This document shows, piece by piece, positions 25,468 through 34,739 of a DNA stretch of 64,000 nucleotides. The notes beneath the pieces are model-generated. The model saw nothing but the letters and a program-made list of their open reading frames with translations, searched no databases and had not been told where the DNA came from. A program made the translations under genes and the position numbers. Where the stretch lies: positions 2,385,001 through 2,449,000 of the forward strand of contig NZ_CP092832.1 of assembly GCF_022532105.1 (NCBI RefSeq), read 5' to 3'. This stretch comes from Flavobacterium sp. HJ-32-4 (GTDB lineage: Bacteria > Bacteroidota > Bacteroidia > Flavobacteriales > Flavobacteriaceae). Position 1 is the first letter of the stretch, and each line of letters opens with the position of its first letter.

Positions 25468-26129
25468 TAGTCGCGGTTCGCTAAAATCGTCACGTTTCCT
25501 TTCACCGTCTGGCCGAGTTGCACGTTTACTTTGGTGCCGACCGGCAGGAACACGTCCACACGCGATCCGAACTTGATGAATCCGGCATCTTCTCCCTGCA
25601 CCACATCCATGCCTTCCACGGCATAGTTCACGATACGTTTGGCAAGCGCACCGGCAATCTGGCGGTAGAGGATAGGTCCCCAGACTTTATTCTCGACTAC
25701 AATCGTCGTGCGTTCATTCTCCTCACTTGATTTCGGATCCCATGCCACCAGGAATTTCCCCGGATGGTATTTGCTGAACAGCACCTTTCCGCTTACGGGA
25801 AAGCGCGTTACGTGTACGTTGATCGGTGACATGAAAATCGACACCTGCAGGCGTGTATCCTTGAAATATTCCTTTTCAAACACTTCCTCGATCACGACTA
25901 CTTTGCCGTCAACCGGTGCCGTTACGTTTTTGTTGTTTACCAGGATACTGCGGTTCGGATTGCGGAAAAACTGCAATACGATGATCAGGAATGCAAGTGC
26001 TGTCAGGTCGACGGTCACCTGCAACCAACGCAAATGGATGAGGCTGTCGGTAGCTAAGACAACCGCAACGGTGATCGTCACGGCGATGAGGATGATTTTT
26101 GAACCTTCCTTATGGAATTTGAAGAACAT
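25467..26129 (-). CDS. psd: Phosphatidylserine decarboxylase family protein (short form)
   Basis: Makes phosphatidylethanolamine from phosphatidylserine. The 220-residue short form has two N-terminal membrane helices (~12-50), [14 protein letters not shown], the HVTRFPVSG segment, and near the C-terminus [10 protein letters not shown], where the Gly-Ser bond is the self-cleavage site that generates the pyruvoyl cofactor. I chose the ATG at 26127-26129 ([11 protein letters not shown]); the frame is open further upstream but that part only reads through the end of cdsA. It overlaps cdsA by 20 bases. Confidence 0.9.
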   Translation of the reverse strand: MFFKFHKEGSKIILIAVTITVAVVLATDSLIHLRWLQVTVDLTALAFLIIVLQFFRNPNRSILVNNKNVTAPVDGKVVVIEEVFEKEYFKDTRLQVSIFMSPINVHVTRFPVSGKVLFSKYHPGKFLVAWDPKSSEENERTTIVVENKVWGPILYRQIAGALAKRIVNYAVEGMDVVQGEDAGFIKFGSRVDVFLPVGTKVNVQLGQTVKGNVTILANRD

Positions 26130-26958
26130 AGTCCAGTATTTGGTAAAACAGATAGACAAATGGTGTTGCAAAGATAATACTATCGAGTCGATCCAACACA
26201 CCACCGTGGCCCGGCATGATGCGACCGCTGTCTTTTACGCCGGCCAACCGCTTGAATTTTGATTCGACTAAATCCCCAATAGTACCAAAGACGCTCAGGA
26301 TGAGGGCTGTAAACGTCCATTGGAGCCAGCGTTGGTTGAACACAGACGGTACGGGATGGATGAGGAAACGGGTAATCAGGTAGGCCGCCAATAGGGAAAA
26401 GAAGAGTCCACCCAGGAAACCCTCGATGGTTTTTTTAGGCGAAATGCGCTCAAACAGTTTGTGTTTCCCGATGGATTTGCCCACGAGATACGCGAAGGTG
26501 TCGTTGGTCCAGATGATGATAAAATAGCCGATGATGATCCGAAACGCATAATTGTCGCCATAGATGGGGATCCGCGCCATCAGCAAAAACGGGCCTATCA
26601 GGTAACCGACCAGCGACGTATAACGAAATAGGGGCGTGGCATTCCACTCCTTCTTTGTAAAAAGAAAATGGCACAACAACAGGCAGGAGGCCAAAGAAAT
26701 GCCGAGCACCGAGTAATAGAAACGATTGTCAAAAGGTGTTTTGGAAAGCAGGAACCAGGCGCTTACGCCGTATACGGACGCGGCCAGCAGCAGGGGAAGG
26801 GCGCGGTGCAAGGAAACGAGCGCACAGAATTCCCAAACCGATATAAGAAGGAAAATACCAAAAAGGATGAGAAACGATTCGCGCGAATAGAGGATGCAGC
26901 CAATCAGTAAACCGACATAGACCGCTCCCGATAGCGACCGCTTCAGCGTCTCGTTCAT
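26110..26958 (-). CDS. cdsA: Phosphatidate cytidylyltransferase
   Basis: Makes CDP-diacylglycerol from phosphatidic acid and CTP, the precursor of all major phospholipids. The 282-residue integral membrane protein has about eight hydrophobic helices and the family signature near the C-terminus, [20 protein letters not shown] followed by GVLDRLDS, containing the metal-binding acidic residues. Its product feeds phosphatidylserine synthesis and hence the Psd encoded next. The ATG lies one base after the LUD-gene stop, so the genes are transcribed together. Confidence 0.93.
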   Translation of the reverse strand: MNETLKRSLSGAVYVGLLIGCILYSRESFLILFGIFLLISVWEFCALVSLHRALPLLLAASVYGVSAWFLLSKTPFDNRFYYSVLGISLASCLLLCHFLFTKKEWNATPLFRYTSLVGYLIGPFLLMARIPIYGDNYAFRIIIGYFIIIWTNDTFAYLVGKSIGKHKLFERISPKKTIEGFLGGLFFSLLAAYLITRFLIHPVPSVFNQRWLQWTFTALILSVFGTIGDLVESKFKRLAGVKDSGRIMPGHGGVLDRLDSIIFATPFVYLFYQILDYVLQIP

Positions 26959-26959
26959 G

Positions 26960-27559
26960 TTACTGGTCTTCTAAAAGCAGGAGGTAGAGGTTCTTCGCTG
27001 CGCTTCCGTAATGCAGGAAGTCCTCTTCCTTGGCTTTTTCGAAGTATTTGATCGTCGTGATATTGGTCGGATAATCCTTTTCGTAGCGCTTTTTGATTTC
27101 GCGCAATCCATCGCTTTTACTTTGGACAATCTGGCTGGTCGTCGCTAAGATGACAATGTTTACAGGGAGTTCCTGTGGCTTTTTCTGCTTGATTTGGTTG
27201 GAAGAAAAAAGGACCGAGCCTTCATCTGCAATCAGGTTCTCACAACTGGCCAACAAAAAGACAGGGTTTTCCGGTTTGTCGTATATGAGTTTATTCTCGT
27301 CGAGCATGCTGAAGAGTTTGGGTTCGAAGCACATCACCTGTGATTCAAACCAGTCGTTTTCTTCGAGGATGTCGAGAAAATGCTCGCGGACTTCCGTCAG
27401 GCTTTCGCAATAGAGGAATTTCCCCCCATTCTTCCGGAAATGATGTGTGAACATTTCATCAACGGGAAGGTGCGAGAAGTTTCCGGACTGCAACTCGTTT
27501 TCGTGTTGCTCATCACCCGCTTCGTGGCCGGCGCCGAAAAATTTTTTGAAAAGACTCAT
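26960..27559 (-). CDS. LUD-domain protein
   Basis: A 199-residue cytoplasmic protein with a LUD (LutB/LutC) domain: the central [19 protein letters not shown] and [14 protein letters not shown] segments are typical. LUD proteins belong to lactate-utilisation systems, but stand-alone copies such as this one, next to ftsH and cdsA, are a conserved Flavobacteria arrangement of unknown role. First gene of the LUD-cdsA-psd-acbP-sod run; a promoter box TATCTTTG lies at 27585-27592. Confidence 0.82.
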   Translation of the reverse strand: MSLFKKFFGAGHEAGDEQHENELQSGNFSHLPVDEMFTHHFRKNGGKFLYCESLTEVREHFLDILEENDWFESQVMCFEPKLFSMLDENKLIYDKPENPVFLLASCENLIADEGSVLFSSNQIKQKKPQELPVNIVILATTSQIVQSKSDGLREIKKRYEKDYPTNITTIKYFEKAKEEDFLHYGSAAKNLYLLLLEDQ

Positions 27560-27584
27560 AGTGCGGTATACTGCCTGTAAGTTC

Positions 27585-27592
27585 CAAAGATA
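27585..27592 (-). promoter_or_regulatory. Promoter -7 box TATCTTTG of the LUD-cdsA-psd operon
   Basis: CAAAGATA on the plus strand reads TATCTTTG, 25 bases before the LUD ATG at 27559. An A+T-rich stretch lies upstream. Confidence 0.55.
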
Positions 27593-27648
27593 AAAAAATC
27601 TTAACAGGAAAAAATTTCCCGTTACGATTTTTGATGTGTCCGGATGCT

Positions 27649-29571
27649 TTAAAGTGACTTTTCTTCCTGTAGGTTCTCGTCGAACGTGCGCTTTCCGAAG
27701 ATGGTCTCAAGGTCATCCTTAAAGATAACTTCCCTGTCGATGAGGATATCGGCCAGTTGCAACAGCTTATCTTTATTTTCCTCGAGGATGTCGATGGCAC
27801 GGCGGTATTGGCTTTCGATCAATTCGGAAATTTCCTTGTCGATCACCTGGGCTGTGTCTTCGCTATACGGTTTCGAGAAATTGTATTCGTTTTGCCCACT
27901 TGAATCGTAGTAGGTCACGTTACCGATTTTGTCGTTCAGTCCATAGATGGTCACCATGGCGCGGGCCTGGCGCGTTACTTTTTCGAGGTCGCTGAGCGCG
28001 CCGGTCGAAATCCGGTCGAATACCACTCTCTCCGCTGCGCGTCCGCCCATAGTCGCACACATTTCGTCAAGCATTTGGTCAGGGCGTACGATCTGGCGTT
28101 CCTCTGGCAGGTACCAGGCGGCACCCAGGCTTTGGCCTCGTGGCACAATGGTTACTTTCACCAGTGGCGCTGCATGTTCGAGCATCCAACTGACGGTGGC
28201 GTGGCCTGCTTCGTGTACGGCAATCGCGCGTTTTTCTTCTGCGGTGATGATTTTGTTCTTTTTCTCCAATCCGCCCACAATCCGGTCCACCGCATCGAGG
28301 AAGTCCTGTTTTTCGACAGCCGTTTTGTTTTTACGCGCTGCGATCAGGGCAGCTTCGTTACATACATTGGCAATGTCGGCACCTGAGAAGCCCGGCGTTT
28401 GTTTGGCGAGGAAATCGGTATCGAGGTCATTGCCTTTTTTCAAGGGCTGCAAGTGTACTTCGAAAATCTCTTTCCGTTCGCGAACATCCGGAAGGTCGAC
28501 GTAGATCTGGCGGTCGAAACGTCCGGCGCGCATCAGTGCTTTGTCGAGAACGTCGGCGCGGTTGGTCGCGGCAAGTACGATTACGGTGGAATTCGTGCCA
28601 AAACCGTCCATTTCGGTCAGGAGTTGGTTGAGCGTATTCTCGCGTTCGTCGTTACCACCGGAGAAGTTGTTGCGTCCGCGCGCCCGTCCTACTGCATCGA
28701 TCTCGTCGATGAAGATGATGGCCGGTGCTTTTTCTTTTGCCTGTTTGAAGAGGTCACGTACCCGTGAGGCACCTACACCCACAAACATTTCAAGGAAGTC
28801 GGAACCGGAGAGGGAGAAGAACGGAACGCCCGCTTCGCCTGCCACGGCTTTTGCCAGTAGCGTTTTACCGGTGCCCGGAGGTCCTACCAGCAATGCTCCT
28901 TTCGGAATTTTTCCACCCAATGCGGTATACCGTTGTGGGTTTTTCAGGAAGTCGACGATTTCCTGTATCTCTTCTTTCGCCCCTTCGAGTCCGGCAACGT
29001 CTTTAAAGGTCGTCTTGATGTCGGTCTTCTCATCGAACAGGCGGGCGCGTGATTTTCCGATGTTGAAGATCTGTCCACCACCCGGTCCACCTGCCGCGCC
29101 TGACATGCGTCGCATGATGACGATCCAAAGTGCCACGATGATGATGATAGGAAGGAAGGTCACGGCATACTCCATCAGATTGCTCTTCGGGAGGTAGTTG
29201 AAATCCTTCAGTTTGCCTTGCTGTACTGCTTTTTCCAGTTCTTTCTGGAAGGCTTCGTTGTCGCCTACGTCTTCCAATCGGAAATTCGGTTGGGACGTGT
29301 TGCGACCGCCGAGGATGTTGTCGGAGGCGTCTTTGAATTTCGGGTCTTTTTTGGCTTCCTTCGTAAGGAAAATTTCCGCTTCTGTCTTGTTGTAGACCAC
29401 CACATGGTCGATTTTCCCTTCGTTTAGATACTTGTGGAAGACTGAAATCGTGATCTTGGACGAATCCTCGAACAGCGAATTGCTGAACGATATAAAGATG
29501 AGCAGGCCAAACACGGCTGCGTACATCCATAGCGGATTGAACTTTATTTTGTTTGGGCTTTCTTTGGCCAT
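27649..29571 (-). CDS. ftsH: ATP-dependent zinc metalloprotease FtsH
   Basis: A membrane-anchored AAA+ protease that degrades misfolded membrane proteins and regulators. The 640 residues run: N-terminal helix (~12-30), periplasmic domain (~35-130), second helix (~133-153), Walker A GPPGTGKT (230-237), Walker B IIFIDEID (~285-292), second region of homology ending RAGRFDR, and zinc site HEAGH (453-457). Length and order are normal. It is downstream of rsfS by 12 bases, in the rsfS-ftsH pair typical of Flavobacteria; LUD follows after 89 bases with its own promoter. Confidence 0.97.
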   Translation of the reverse strand: MAKESPNKIKFNPLWMYAAVFGLLIFISFSNSLFEDSSKITISVFHKYLNEGKIDHVVVYNKTEAEIFLTKEAKKDPKFKDASDNILGGRNTSQPNFRLEDVGDNEAFQKELEKAVQQGKLKDFNYLPKSNLMEYAVTFLPIIIIVALWIVIMRRMSGAAGGPGGGQIFNIGKSRARLFDEKTDIKTTFKDVAGLEGAKEEIQEIVDFLKNPQRYTALGGKIPKGALLVGPPGTGKTLLAKAVAGEAGVPFFSLSGSDFLEMFVGVGASRVRDLFKQAKEKAPAIIFIDEIDAVGRARGRNNFSGGNDERENTLNQLLTEMDGFGTNSTVIVLAATNRADVLDKALMRAGRFDRQIYVDLPDVRERKEIFEVHLQPLKKGNDLDTDFLAKQTPGFSGADIANVCNEAALIAARKNKTAVEKQDFLDAVDRIVGGLEKKNKIITAEEKRAIAVHEAGHATVSWMLEHAAPLVKVTIVPRGQSLGAAWYLPEERQIVRPDQMLDEMCATMGGRAAERVVFDRISTGALSDLEKVTRQARAMVTIYGLNDKIGNVTYYDSSGQNEYNFSKPYSEDTAQVIDKEISELIESQYRRAIDILEENKDKLLQLADILIDREVIFKDDLETIFGKRTFDENLQEEKSL

Positions 29572-29583
29572 GATGCGTGTAAG

Positions 29584-29955
29584 TTAGTAGTTGGTCTGTA
29601 TGGAAGTGATCTTCGCATCGCCCCAAAGGCTTTCTATGTTGTAGTATTCGCGGATGTGTTTCTGGAAGACATGTACGACGATATGCACATAGTCCATCAG
29701 TACCCATTCGCCGTTTTCGGAGCCTTCGACATGCCAGGGCTTGTCTTTGAGTTCCTTTGAGACCATTTTCTGTACGGAGTTTACGATTGCGTTTACCTGC
29801 GTGTTCGAGTTGCCGTTGCAGATGATGAAGTAGTCGCAGGCAGAGTTGTCGATTTCCCTCAGGTCAAGTATATCAATGTCATTTCCTTTTACTTCTTCGA
29901 TCCCCTTAATGATATGTGCCAGCAGGATATCATTGTTTACGCTCTTTTTCGCCAT
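29584..29955 (-). CDS. rsfS: Ribosomal silencing factor RsfS
   Basis: Binds ribosomal protein uL14 and blocks subunit joining when nutrients are low. The 123 residues show the compact family fold with DILDLREIDNSACDYFIICNGNS, KPWHVEGSENGEWVLMDYVHIVVHVF and a final YYNIESLWGDA, all conserved signatures. First gene of the rsfS-ftsH transcript. The promoter box TAAATTTG at 29976-29983 is divergent from the birA promoter. Confidence 0.95.
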   Translation of the reverse strand: MAKKSVNNDILLAHIIKGIEEVKGNDIDILDLREIDNSACDYFIICNGNSNTQVNAIVNSVQKMVSKELKDKPWHVEGSENGEWVLMDYVHIVVHVFQKHIREYYNIESLWGDAKITSIQTNY

Positions 29956-29975
29956 TTAATCTGAATAATGTGTAG

Positions 29976-29983
29976 CAAATTTA
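29976..29983 (-). promoter_or_regulatory. Promoter -7 box TAAATTTG of rsfS-ftsH
   Basis: CAAATTTA on the plus strand, 20 bases before the rsfS ATG; matches TAnnTTTG. Confidence 0.5.
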
Positions 29984-29997
29984 CCATTTTTTGTCGT

Positions 29998-30005
29998 TAC
30001 TTTTG
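29998..30005 (+). promoter_or_regulatory. Promoter -7 box TACTTTTG of birA
   Basis: TAnnTTTG match 28 bases before the birA ATG at 30034, 14 bases from the divergent rsfS box. Confidence 0.5.
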
Positions 30006-30033
30006 AACCTTAACGTAAGATTACAAAGCGCTC

Positions 30034-30759
30034 ATGTTCCTTATCAAACTCGATGCCACACCCTCAACAAACGACTATTTGAGGGAGTTGTCAGGCCGCG
30101 AATCACTTCCGGACTACACCGTGGTGACGGCAGACTACCAGTCGGCGGGGCGCGGACAAATGGGCGCGAAGTGGGAATCGGGTAAGGGGCAAAACCTGAT
30201 GTTCAGTGTGTTGGTGCGAAATGCGGTGATGGAAGCGGAGGCTCTTTTCCGGTTGAATGCCGCCATCGCCCTGGCCGTTGCCCTCGTGTTGGAACGACTG
30301 GGAGTGCCTGACACCGCAATCAAATGGCCGAACGACATTCTGTCAGGCAATCGCAAACTCGCGGGTATCCTCATTGAAAACACCTTTGGGTCGCAGGGCA
30401 TTACGTCGGTTATAGGTATTGGCGTAAACGTGAATCAAACGCAATTCGACGGGTTACCTTATGCGTCGTCTATGTGTCTGGCTGCGGGAATCCCCTTCGA
30501 TCGCGATTCGGTGTTGAACGAATTGGTGGCAGAATTGAAAACGCAGGTCGCGAAACTGTCAGCGGATGGCGACGGCGTGTGGGCATCGTATCACGCGCAC
30601 CTGTTTCGAAAGGACCGGCCGTCGGCATTTGAGGACGAAAAGGGGCAGCGTTTTATGGGTATAATCCGCCACGTCGACGCTTCGGGAAAGCTTGTAGTGG
30701 AACTTGAGGACGAAACACGCAAGTCATTCGCCATAAAGGAACTAAAACTCTTATATTAG
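30034..30759 (+). CDS. birA: Biotin-[acetyl-CoA-carboxylase] ligase
   Basis: Attaches biotin to the carboxyl carrier protein of acetyl-CoA carboxylase via biotinyl-AMP. The 241-residue protein has the catalytic domain only: DATPSTNDYL at the start, SAGRGQMGAKWESGKGQNL (the biotin-binding loop), KWPNDIL and the later GIGVNVNQ. There is no N-terminal DNA-binding domain, so unlike E. coli BirA it should not repress transcription. Convergent with the SRPBCC gene, overlapping it by 4 bases. Confidence 0.93.
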   Translation: MFLIKLDATPSTNDYLRELSGRESLPDYTVVTADYQSAGRGQMGAKWESGKGQNLMFSVLVRNAVMEAEALFRLNAAIALAVALVLERLGVPDTAIKWPNDILSGNRKLAGILIENTFGSQGITSVIGIGVNVNQTQFDGLPYASSMCLAAGIPFDRDSVLNELVAELKTQVAKLSADGDGVWASYHAHLFRKDRPSAFEDEKGQRFMGIIRHVDASGKLVVELEDETRKSFAIKELKLLY

Positions 30760-31148
30760 AGCTTCGGCATGTTGTTTGCCAGCGTCTCGATAAACTTGCT
30801 GATCGGACCCTTTACCATCATCGCCATCATCGCATTGAACTCCCCTTCGAAGAAGAGTTGCACGGCTGCCTGGTTGTCGCTTACCGACTCGATCTTCGCC
30901 GTAAGGGCAAACGGCAGTTTGTCAGAGGCCGCACCCAAACGTACCTCTGAAAAGGGGGTACTTCCTTTCAGGCGGAGCTTGATTTCCGGCATGCCTTTCA
31001 ATCCGAAGATAAACGACTCGGCGTCGGTGATTTCAAATTTTGCCGTGTTTTCCGGCATCAGTTTTTCGTAATTCGCCACTTGGGAAAGGGCGTTGAAAAG
31101 GTATTCGGCGGATTGGTTGACCGTTACTTTCGGGCTTTCTAAATTCAT
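30756..31148 (-). CDS. SRPBCC-family protein
   Basis: A 130-residue cytoplasmic protein with a START-like/polyketide-cyclase fold: N-terminal VTVNQSAEYLFNALSQVANYEKLMPENT, then alternating strands (FEITDAESFIFGL, IKLRLKG, VRLGAA, AVQLFFEGEF), and a long C-terminal helix ending KFIETLANNM. The ligand is unknown. It sits 12 bases after pyrE on the same strand, probably in one transcript, a pairing frequent in Flavobacteria. Confidence 0.82.
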   Translation of the reverse strand: MNLESPKVTVNQSAEYLFNALSQVANYEKLMPENTAKFEITDAESFIFGLKGMPEIKLRLKGSTPFSEVRLGAASDKLPFALTAKIESVSDNQAAVQLFFEGEFNAMMAMMVKGPISKFIETLANNMPKL

Positions 31149-31160
31149 AGTGAAAAGGGA

Positions 31161-31802
31161 TTATTCACCCCACGTAGACGGACTCACCCGCCATTCGGCC
31201 AGCGTACGTTCTTCGTCTTCGGTGATGTATTTTTTGGTGACAGCCAGTGGTAACAGGCTTTCGTAGTTGCTAAGGGTATACAAATCCACATTGGCTTCCT
31301 TGAACGCTTTCGTCGATTCCTGGAAACCGTAGCTGAAAATGGCCGCCATTCCTTTGACGATGGCACCCGATTCTTTGAGTGCTTCCACCGCCATCAGGCT
31401 GCTTTTGCCGGTGCTGATCAGATCTTCGATTACGACGACGCTCTGGCCTTTCTGCAGGAAACCTTCGATCTGGTTCATACGACCGTGTTTTTTAGGTTCC
31501 GGACGCACGTATACGAAAGGCAATGCCAACGCTTCGGCGACCAGAAGGCCAATACCGATCGCACCTGTTGCCACGCCTGCGATTACGTCGGGCTTACCAA
31601 ACTGTCGCTCGATATTGCGCGCAAATTCCTCTTTCAGGTAGTTGCGGATAGGAGGGAAGGAAAGGGTCACACGATTGTCGCAATAAATCGGGGATTTCCA
31701 ACCGGAAGCCCAGGTAAAAGGATTTCCGGGATTTAATTTAATTGCGTTTATTTGTAAAAGTAACTCTGCCGTTTTACTGGCGGTGTCTTTGTTGAAAATC
31801 AT
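31161..31802 (-). CDS. pyrE: Orotate phosphoribosyltransferase
   Basis: Makes orotidine-5'-phosphate from orotate and PRPP in UMP synthesis. The 213 residues include KSPIYCDNRVTLSFP, VATGAIGIGLLVAEAL, and the PRPP-binding VVVIEDLISTGKSS. I chose the ATG at 31800-31802 (MIFNKDTASKT); an earlier in-frame start at 31862 would lie inside the divergent NUDIX gene and adds non-family sequence. A promoter box TACATTTG with TTG-N18 spacing ends only four bases before this ATG, so the mRNA may be leaderless. Confidence 0.95.
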   Translation of the reverse strand: MIFNKDTASKTAELLLQINAIKLNPGNPFTWASGWKSPIYCDNRVTLSFPPIRNYLKEEFARNIERQFGKPDVIAGVATGAIGIGLLVAEALALPFVYVRPEPKKHGRMNQIEGFLQKGQSVVVIEDLISTGKSSLMAVEALKESGAIVKGMAAIFSYGFQESTKAFKEANVDLYTLSNYESLLPLAVTKKYITEDEERTLAEWRVSPSTWGE

Positions 31803-31806
31803 ACTG

Positions 31807-31814
31807 CAAATGTA
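31807..31814 (-). promoter_or_regulatory. pyrE promoter (TTG-N18-TACATTTG), inside the NUDIX gene start
   Basis: On the minus strand TACATTTG lies four bases before the pyrE ATG; the TTG (CAA at 31833-31835) is 18 bases upstream. The box overlaps the first codons of the divergent NUDIX gene (ATG at 31810). Confidence 0.65.
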
Positions 31815-32439
31815 TAAAGTTTTTGTGAACGACAAGTCGCTTTTCCTCACGGACGAGATCATGAAAGAAACGGATTTCCGTCTTTTTTTGCTGGAAAGTG
31901 TCGATATCGGAAAACTGATTTTGCAACTCTACCAGGGTAAAATCAACAAAGCCTACCTCTACTATCCCGACGAAAAAGAAATCATGCGAACGCTGAAATC
32001 GCGGATGCCGGTGCACAAGGCCGGTGGCGGACTCGTTCGCAATGCAAAAGGAGAGACGCTTTTTATCTTCCGGCAGGGTAAATGGGATTTGCCGAAAGGC
32101 GGACTTGAAAAAGGCGAGGAGGTCGAGCATGCCGCACTTCGTGAGGTAGAAGAGGAAACCGGCGTCAAAGGTTTGCGCATCAACGAAAAGTTGCAGAAAA
32201 CCTACCACATTTTCAAACGGAATAACCGCTATAAACTGAAGGTGACCCACTGGTTTGGGATGTATACCGACTATACGGGGAAACTGCGTCCACAACCCGA
32301 GGAGGGCATCGAAAAAGCCGTCTGGCTGAAACCCGAGGAAATTCCGGCGGCGCTGGAGAATTCCTATGAAAACATCAAGTTGCTTTTCGAGGAATCGCGG
32401 GTAAACGAGCGTTCCGCCCGCGAAGCGTCCGGTCTTTAA
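31810..32439 (+). CDS. NUDIX hydrolase
   Basis: A 209-residue pyrophosphohydrolase. The Nudix box GGLEKGEEVEHAALREVEEE and TG follow the Gx5Ex7REUxEExGU pattern, with the catalytic glutamates in REVEEE. A ~65-residue N-terminal extension (MYKVFVNDKSLFLTDE, then LLESVDIGKLILQLYQGK) is typical of Flavobacteria homologues. The substrate is not predictable; nucleoside diphosphates or Ap4A-type are options. The start at 31810 was chosen over 31783, which would extend into the divergent pyrE gene. It overlaps the convergent coaD by 4 bases. Confidence 0.9.
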   Translation: MYKVFVNDKSLFLTDEIMKETDFRLFLLESVDIGKLILQLYQGKINKAYLYYPDEKEIMRTLKSRMPVHKAGGGLVRNAKGETLFIFRQGKWDLPKGGLEKGEEVEHAALREVEEETGVKGLRINEKLQKTYHIFKRNNRYKLKVTHWFGMYTDYTGKLRPQPEEGIEKAVWLKPEEIPAALENSYENIKLLFEESRVNERSAREASGL

Positions 32440-32891
32440 GGAAGTGTAACGGAGTCAGGTACTAACACCGAGAAGTCACCTCCGTTTCGAATAACATCCC
32501 GCACGATACTCGAGGAAATATAAGAGGTGTTGGCCGCTGTCAGCAAAAATACCGTTTCGATCTTCGACAGTTTCCGGTTGGTGTGGGCGATGGCCTTCTC
32601 GAACTCGAAGTCCGCCGGGTTCCGCAGTCCCCGCAGGATGAACTTCGCCTTTACTTCCTTACAGAAATCGATGGTGAGTCCGCTATAGGTCACCACTTTT
32701 ACTGACGGTTCATCGGCGAAGGCCTGTTCGATGAAGCGTTGGCGTTCTTCCAGCGGAAACATGTATTTTTTATCGGAATTCACGCCAATAGCCACGATGA
32801 TTTCGTCAAACAACGGCAGGCTGCGTTTGATGATGTCGTAGTGTCCCAGTGTGATCGGATCGAATGATCCCGGAAAAACAGCTCTTCTCAT
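32436..32891 (-). CDS. coaD: Pantetheine-phosphate adenylyltransferase
   Basis: Catalyses the penultimate step of coenzyme A synthesis, adenylation of 4'-phosphopantetheine. The 151 residues show the nucleotidyltransferase motif PGSFDPITLGHYDII (the TLGH is the TxGH signature) and the late SYISSSIVRDV. The ATG at 32889-32891 (MRRAVFPGSFDP) is the standard family start; an upstream in-frame start at 32918 adds nine unrelated residues. It is 42 bases downstream of ddl on the same strand, likely co-transcribed. Confidence 0.95.
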   Translation of the reverse strand: MRRAVFPGSFDPITLGHYDIIKRSLPLFDEIIVAIGVNSDKKYMFPLEERQRFIEQAFADEPSVKVVTYSGLTIDFCKEVKAKFILRGLRNPADFEFEKAIAHTNRKLSKIETVFLLTAANTSYISSSIVRDVIRNGGDFSVLVPDSVTLP

Positions 32892-32933
32892 TTCAGAAGG
32901 TTTAGCGTAAAGATACAAATAGTGCGGATGGCA

Positions 32934-33929
32934 TTACCGACGCCATAACAACCGGCGGTTGAACGCCAGTTCGAGTTCGTTGTCGAGCATATCAGCGAAC
33001 GAAAGTCCGGCATGACGGGCCTGTTGCGGGAAGATGCTTTGTGGCGATAACCCCGGGTTGGTATTGATTTCAATGAAATGCGGCACGCCGTCCATTATGA
33101 TGAAATCGGCCCGCGAAAAACCGGTCATCCCGAGGGAATCATAGACTTTGGCGGCCATTTCGCGCACACGCTGTTCCGTAGCGGCATCGAGGCGGGCAGG
33201 GGTGATTTCATCCGATTTCCCCAAATATTTGGCTTCATAATCGAAGAACGCGTTGTGTGGCACGATCTCCGTAATCCCAAGTACGGTCGTAGCGCCGCGG
33301 TAGTGGAAAACACCCACCGAAATCTCAGTACCGTTCAGGAACGATTCAATCAGGATGTCGCTGTCTTCGGAAAAGGCGAATTCCAGCGCGGCTGGCAACT
33401 GCTCAAGTGACTCGACGCGCGATACGCCCAGGCTGCTGCCTGATTGATTGGGTTTGACGAAAAGGGGGAGTCCGAGACGGGCTACCAAATCGTCCCCTGA
33501 CACCGCATCGCCTTTCGAAAGGTACACCGATTTCGCCATCGGGATGCCGAATTTCGACAACACCGATAACGTATCGCGTTTGTTCAGTGTGAGCGCGGAA
33601 AGATAGAAGTTACAACCGGTGTAGGGAAGTTCCAGCAGTTCCCAGTACGCCTGCATGTGGCCGTCTTCACCGGGTGTGCCGTGGATGGTATTGGCCACCG
33701 CATCGAACCGTATTTTCTCGTTTCCTATCGTGACGGAGAAATCCGAGCGGTCGATCGGATAACGGGTTCCGTCTACCACCGCATCCCATCCTTCCGGCAA
33801 AATATGGATTTCATACACCTCATATTTGGCAGGGTCAAGGTTCTGGAGGATGAGTTGTCCGCTTCGCAGCGAAATCACCGATTCTTCGGAGTAGCCGCCC
33901 ATCACGACGGCGATTTTCTGTTTGGGCAT
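32934..33929 (-). CDS. ddl: D-alanine-D-alanine ligase
   Basis: Makes the D-Ala-D-Ala dipeptide for peptidoglycan. An ATP-grasp enzyme of 331 residues: AVVMGGYSEESVISLRSG at the N-terminus, HGTPGEDGHMQAYWELLELP, PLFVKPNQSGSSLGVSRVE (ATP-binding), and C-terminal GFSRADFIIMDGVPHFIEIN with TNPGLSPQSIFP (metal and substrate site). Normal length. It heads the ddl-coaD pair; divergent from the PASTA-domain gene, which is also a cell-wall-related protein. Confidence 0.96.
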   Translation of the reverse strand: MPKQKIAVVMGGYSEESVISLRSGQLILQNLDPAKYEVYEIHILPEGWDAVVDGTRYPIDRSDFSVTIGNEKIRFDAVANTIHGTPGEDGHMQAYWELLELPYTGCNFYLSALTLNKRDTLSVLSKFGIPMAKSVYLSKGDAVSGDDLVARLGLPLFVKPNQSGSSLGVSRVESLEQLPAALEFAFSEDSDILIESFLNGTEISVGVFHYRGATTVLGITEIVPHNAFFDYEAKYLGKSDEITPARLDAATEQRVREMAAKVYDSLGMTGFSRADFIIMDGVPHFIEINTNPGLSPQSIFPQQARHAGLSFADMLDNELELAFNRRLLWRR

Positions 33930-34079
33930 GTAGTTGGTTTGGTTATGTCTTAATCGTGTCAGGAGCCGTTTTGAACCGATTCCTGCCGGGGTTACGTCAT
34001 CCGCTTTTGAAGGCTGTTACCCGGCTGGGCGCGCGTCTCTGGCACCAAACAAAAATACCATTTTTTCACATCGGAACGT

Positions 34080-34087
34080 TATCTTTG
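34080..34087 (+). promoter_or_regulatory. Promoter -7 box TATCTTTG of the PASTA-rluA transcript
   Basis: TAnnTTTG match 47 bases before the ATG at 34135. Confidence 0.5.
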
Positions 34088-34134
34088 CACACGATGCAAC
34101 GGGATAAACCGTTACGAAGTAAAACTGCGTCTAC

Positions 34135-34737
34135 ATGAAGCTTACGGAATACCTGAAGAGTAAAGCCTTTTTCGTCCGCGTGGCCATGGCACTTGGAATC
34201 GTCATCATCGCCGGTTTCCTGGTGTTGCAATGGTTGGATTTCACGACCAACCACGGACAGGAGATTTCCGTACCGGATCTCAGTAAATTGTCGGTGGAAG
34301 CGGCGGAGGAAAAGCTGGACGACGCTGACCTCGACTACGAAATCCTCGATACCGTTGACTTCGTGCCGGGCTATCCGAAGTATTCGATCGTGAGCCAGGA
34401 CCCTGCGCCGGGTGACAAGGTGAAGGAAGACCGGAAGATTTACCTGAAAGTGAACTCGGCCGGTTATTCATCGACCCGCGTGCCCGACCTGATTGAAAAG
34501 ACCTACCGCAATGCCCAATCGATCCTACAGTCGGCCGGTTTGCAGGAAGGTAAGATTACGTACAAGCCGTACCTCGGTAAAGACATGGTGTTGGAAATGC
34601 GCCAGGGCGGAAAGTTGTTGCATCCGGGCGATAAAATCATGAAAGCTTCGAAAATCGACCTCGTATTGGGGGATGGAAAAGTAGGGTTTGAAGACACCGA
34701 TTCGACGGATGTCACCACCGACAGCATACCGGAGTAA
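34135..34737 (+). CDS. PASTA-domain membrane protein
   Basis: A 200-residue protein with a short cytoplasmic N-terminus, one membrane helix (~18-38, ALGIVIIAGFLVLQWL), and then two to three PASTA repeats: VPDLSKLSVEAAEEKLDDADL, VPDLIEKTYRNAQSILQSAG and similar, each with VPDL and the helix-strand pattern. PASTA domains sense muropeptides or unlinked peptidoglycan. No kinase or penicillin-binding domain is fused. It lies 2 bases before the pseudouridine synthase gene, in one transcript, divergent from ddl. Confidence 0.9.
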   Translation: MKLTEYLKSKAFFVRVAMALGIVIIAGFLVLQWLDFTTNHGQEISVPDLSKLSVEAAEEKLDDADLDYEILDTVDFVPGYPKYSIVSQDPAPGDKVKEDRKIYLKVNSAGYSSTRVPDLIEKTYRNAQSILQSAGLQEGKITYKPYLGKDMVLEMRQGGKLLHPGDKIMKASKIDLVLGDGKVGFEDTDSTDVTTDSIPE

Positions 34738-34739
34738 AC

